Shown here one piece after another: positions 60,345 to 64,000 of a stretch of DNA of 64,000 nucleotides. The position numbers and the translations under genes are program-made. This DNA comes from Kryptolebias marmoratus (Eukaryota > Chordata > Actinopteri > Cyprinodontiformes > Rivulidae). The notes below the pieces were generated by a model that worked only from the letters and a program-made list of their open reading frames with translations, had not been told where the DNA came from and did not search any database. Each line of letters starts with the position of its first letter. Positions within the stretch are counted from its first letter, which is position 1. Location of the stretch: the NCBI RefSeq assembly GCF_001649575.2, contig NC_051452.1, positions 2,546,000-2,609,999 on the forward strand. Reading direction: 5' to 3'.

Positions 60345-61165
60345 GAGTTAGTTTGTCTGTTTGCAAAATATCTCATGACCCACTGAACAAGTTTGAATTA
60401 AACTTCAATAAAGAAAGCATTGGATTGCAACAGCCAATCAAGGTTAAACCAGAAGAGGAATTTCACTCGTTCCGTTTTACAGATATTGACCTAAAATGTG
60501 GTGTGGTAGTAGCTGAAACTGACCCCCAGCACACATTCTGAGTGCTAACAGATGGTACATTTGAATTAAAACCTTTTGCCATCAACTATTGAGTCAACTT
60601 TGTCTGTCTGTTAGCAAAATATCATGCACCACAGAGTAAATTTTAATAAAACTTGTAGGAAATATTCATTGGTTGTACATCTGCAACTGATTATTTTTGT
60701 AAAAGCAAATCCAACACAAGATGGCCGCCACTGTTAGCTGACAGTCAATCAGTCAGTTTTACAGATATTGCTTCTTGTTAACAAAATATCTCAAGAACCA
60801 CTGGCTGATTTTTAATCCAACTTTCAGAAGGAAATCATCGGAGAGAAACTGGTTAACTGATTAACTTTTGGACTGAACCTAATTCAAGATGACCGACACA
60901 GCCAATTGAACTTAGAAAATAAAAAAATGGCTGTAATTCAGTCAGTTTTACAGATGTGACTGAGTCATTCACAACATATATTCTGAGTGGGACATCTTGC
61001 AAGATTGCATTAGATTGTAGATGATGTCATCTTCAGTGTTTCACCTAAGCTACTACACGACATTTCTCAACATAAGATAATCTTAGTTTAAAACTGAGGC
61101 ATGAAAGGTGGCAGGTTGCATGTACACCTTTCAGGAATGCTATGGCTTTACCTTCATTTTTGCTC
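60345..61165 (+). repeat. TMR dispersed repeat, longest copy with three tandem monomers
   Basis: Three diverged monomers in tandem, each starting with a GCAAAATATCTCATGACCCA-like block at 60363, 60614 and 60780. Later blocks include ACAAGATGGCCGCCACTGTT, CAAGATGACCGACACAGCCA and CAGTCAGTTTTACAGATATT (twice). The copy closes with the end block (CATTTCTCAACATAAGATAA, TTAGTTTAAAACTGAGGCAT) and TTTCAGGAATGCTA. Spacing is about 250 and 167 bases; the second monomer lacks the TTGGTGTGGTAGTAGCTGAA block. Confidence 0.8.
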
Positions 61166-61629
61166 ACTTTCACAGCAATTTGCCCTTTAGAAGTGGAACT
61201 CTTATTAAAACGGGAAAGGAAAATTAATTATTTCGTCCAAACCAAAAACCCTGATGCAAGAGGAAACATTTATTGAAGCAATTATTTCAGAGAAGTGAAC
61301 GTGTGTATTTTCTGCAAGGTGACTGTAGACGGTGTCCAACTTGTAAAGCAAATGGTTTTTGGAGGTGGAGACTTGTGTTGAAGGCCGCTGGCCACTGCAT
61401 GACAATCTGGCAAATTAAATCAAAGGCAGTTGAGCTTATTGATTTTTAAAAGGTTCGCTTCCTATTTCGGGTAGTTTTCTCACATCTTCAAGAATAAAAA
61501 AAAAAAGTAGTCTAGTTGCTTTTGATTCAACTTAATAGGATGCAATCTGGAACTAATTATTGGATAATATTGCTTAATTAAAATCTTCAGTGTGTTAAAT
61601 CCGTATGAAACGCATAAAAAAGTTTAAAC
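61166..61629. other. No recognised content
   Basis: AT-rich with an A run (61496-61506). Confidence 0.4.
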
Positions 61630-61890
61630 TACTAAGGAAAGCATTTAACTTAACACCATTAATGCCAAATTTTTAAACAAAAATATTCTGTTAGCGCTCA
61701 GAATTCTTTGGTGATGACTTTCTCAGAATTATAGCCATTCCTGTGTTAGCTAGGTCAGTTAGCTTTGGCAGCCATCTTGATCTGGGTTTCAAAAGGTAAT
61801 CAGTTGTAGATGTACATCAAATGTTTTGTGAGAAATTTTATTAAAAGAACAAACACAGGCAAAAACATTATTGCCCACCTTTCACAATCT
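61630..61890 (-). repeat. TMR dispersed repeat fragment
   Basis: Inverse copy: ATTAATGCCAAATTTTTAAA, AGCTTTGGCAGCCATCTTGA, TCAGTTGTAGATGTACATCA and a closing ATTGCCCACCTTTCA just downstream. Confidence 0.65.
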
Positions 61891-62823
61891 CTTGAATCAG
61901 ACGGTTAGCAATAATGATGAGCTGCTACTGTAACAAAAGCCTTTAGTGTCCTTTTCTTTGCTGATGTCTCCCTTGACACATACCCCAGAGCAGCAGGTTG
62001 CTGTTAAAGCTCGTTGCACTCTCACCTCAGCACTGGTAGCAGCTAAAATGTCTACTCAACAGGTCATAACCCACTGCGTTCGGTGTATATAGCCCTCAAA
62101 GATAAACAATGGCCCCAGGCAAGATTAAGAAACTCAGAATCATTATGGTGCAAGTCAGGGCCAATGTGTTTCACATCTGACAACCATTTTAGCACATTTT
62201 TGAATCCTAACAAATATTTAAAAGGTTAGTAATTTGTGCAAATGAATATCAGACAGTAATCATTCTGAAATGAATCATCTGTTTCTGCAAGGGTCATTTA
62301 CCGTATGTGTTTAAGACACCTAAATGTTGATTCCAGCCGAAGGGCTTTGTTTGTTACAGCCATTGTTTGTGCTTTACACTCCAGATAAACTGTGTACCAA
62401 TCCCTTTTTTATGAGTGTGAGCCACTTGAGGTCGTAGTGGATGAAGTCGCTGCCTTCTACCAGGAAATAGACCCTGACGAATCATAAGCTCCACTGCCTC
62501 CACTGTTAAGTGTCATGGAGGAGGTGATGGAGTTTGTTCACTGACCTCCTGTTTCTTATTGACTCCAAAACCCACACGTTAAGAACAACGGAGGGTTCCA
62601 CCCTTGTAAAAGTGTTTATTGATCCTTCTGGCACCCCTGGCTTTACCGCTGCTCCCCCAGCAGACCGAAACAAAACAGATGGCACTCACCATCATGAGCT
62701 GGTTGAAACATCTACTACATCATCCTTTGGAAAAAAAAAAAGTTTACCCATTTCCTTTTTGTACAATACATCACTTTTGGTTCTCAAGTTCTAAGAACCC
62801 AGAAATCTCCTTGGATAGTTTTC
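61891..62823. other. No recognised gene
   Basis: 62440-62720 is less AT-rich and has overlapping frames (62534-62861), none with a motif that I recognise. Confidence 0.4.
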
Positions 62824-63312
62824 GGGGTCCTCATTTATCAAAGAGTGCACAGCTTTCATAATGAAAGTTGGTGTACACAAGATTTGAAAAGTATGTGTGC
62901 ACAAAAATATTTAGATTTATCAAACCATGCGTACACACATTTCTGCGTGCCTTTTCCTCACACATCCCAAACTACGTGGAACTGAGCATAAATGAGACTC
63001 CTCCCCTGACACGCCCCCATTTACATATGCAAATCGATGGAAATAGGTCCAGTGTGTGTGACTCCTCTCTGTGTGATCCAAAATTACCTCTAGTATTTCA
63101 TGGAATGCGAGTCAGAGATGCTCCTAAATCAAAATGTATTTGGCACACTGTCCTCTGGCATTTGTGACATGCCGTGTGTGTGAAGCTGTGGTTGTCAGAG
63201 GAGCACACAGCCACCTTTATAACACCAAGTTCAAATGGTCAGTCATAAAGGTGGGAGTAAAGCGAAAGAAGGCTGTCCATCGCCTCATTCAATAATGTTA
63301 AACACCACTTCC
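62824..63312 (+). mobile_element. Harbinger-like transposon fragment
   Basis: Begins GGGGTCCTCATTTATCAAAG, like the GGGxCTCATTTAT tip of fish PIF/Harbinger elements, followed by recurring GTGTGCAC/GCGTACAC motifs and an ACGCCCCCATTTACATATGC region also usual there. A Myb-like frame follows. The far end and the HARBI1-type transposase are not seen, and no target duplication was established. Confidence 0.5.
63185..63295 (+). pseudogene. Myb/SANT-like fragment of a Harbinger element
   Basis: The frame NTKFKWSVIKVGVKRKKAVH, followed shortly by a stop, resembles the VKKKWSDIKVDVKRRVAAHR block of the Myb-like DNA-binding protein that Harbinger elements encode beside their transposase. The upstream part of the domain is not recognisable. 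It is a short relic, not a host gene. Confidence 0.5.
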
Positions 63313-64000
63313 TGTACATGAGTCACACACTATTAATGTAAAAAATAGAAGTGAATCGTGCAAAAGAACTTCCCTCCTGCACAAACTAAGGACTAACAAA
63401 GTGCATTTATGGTCTGTTGAATCTATGACGAACACCTTTCCCATCACTTCCATTACTGCTGGTAAACATCAATATTGTGTGTAAATAAAGATGATATTCA
63501 AACGGAAGCTGTCACTATACTAACATTATGATGTGTGACGATGGGACAACTGGCCAGAAGTTGACCATAGAATGGTGCGGTAAAAGAACAAAACTGTTTT
63601 TCATGACATCAGCATTTCTCCTTGAGTAGAGTATGTTTGAAGATGTGTTGCGAAACAGTTGATGGCGAAGTCGAACGAACCATTAAGAATCTGGACACAG
63701 CAGTAAAAGTTTTTGACTTCTTTGATTATTTACCAAAGAAAGGCCAGAAGTGGGAACCATGTAGAAAAGGTTGTTACCTTTGTGCTATGAGCTTTGACAA
63801 AGTGCTTAGGATATTGAAGTGCCAAACAGTGATGGACTCAGACTGCTGAAAACTTAAGGCAGACTATAGATTATGGATCTTTTCATCTGATGTACAACTG
63901 CTCTTTGTAACCAGGTCTAACAAAAGACCTGTCATCCCATTCAATAGGGGAAGTACCTCATTCACCTATGCACACACACTGTCCTGAAGACATGATCAGA
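63313..64000. other. No recognised gene
   Basis: A 75-codon frame at 63622-63849, rich in Lys, Cys and Asp, has no recognised domain. It may belong to the decayed Harbinger element or be chance. Confidence 0.35.

Overview
The window reads as nuclear DNA of a ray-finned (teleost) fish, probably a spiny-rayed or killifish-type lineage. The evidence is AT-rich, intron-like sequence with long A/T runs and (TA)n/(TG)n microsatellites, no bacterial-style gene packing, and a fish-type mix of repeats: hAT and Tc1 DNA transposons, a tRNA-derived SINE ending in a GAGCAGCCGAAAG tail, LINE reverse-transcriptase fragments and a Harbinger remnant. Species and chromosome cannot be read from it. I find no intact protein-coding gene, no functional tRNA or rRNA gene and no CRISPR array. 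It is best described as a repeat-rich gene desert or the inside of one or more very large introns. The only host exon candidate is a 65-bp splice-bounded segment at 30901-30965, not identified.

Layout: a family of non-autonomous hAT-type elements (called hAT-A here) occurs four times: 1-168 (cut by the window start), 25437-26223, 37870-38716 and 46942-48062. The three complete copies carry perfect, different 8-bp target duplications. Three of the four long assembly gaps lie inside these copies; the fourth (1737-1913) lies inside another inverted-repeat element (element B, 1509-2165, 6-bp duplication). A third family (hAT-C) has two copies, 20914-21433 and 53755-54110, both with perfect 8-bp duplications and two neighbouring hairpins. 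A decayed Tc1-type transposon with a recognisable transposase pseudogene fills 55205-56781. LINE fragments lie at 5889-6478, 23220-23450 and 39030-39115; SINEs at 26241-26420 and 49311-49470; a Harbinger-like piece with a Myb-like domain at 62824-63312.

The most pervasive component is an unclassified dispersed repeat (called TMR here), seen at about 18 places on both strands, built from diverged monomers of roughly 250 bp that are tandem in the longest copies and ending in a short palindrome. Between the repeats are stretches with no recognisable content and a few low-repeat, CpG-containing blocks (10640-11110, 40860-41130, 51120-51330, 57240-57550) that look like candidate conserved regulatory elements; this is inference only.

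There is no gene set acting together. The interest lies in the architecture of the mobile elements: subterminal direct repeats, palindromes beside the ends, recurrent assembly breaks, and the TMR monomer repeat.
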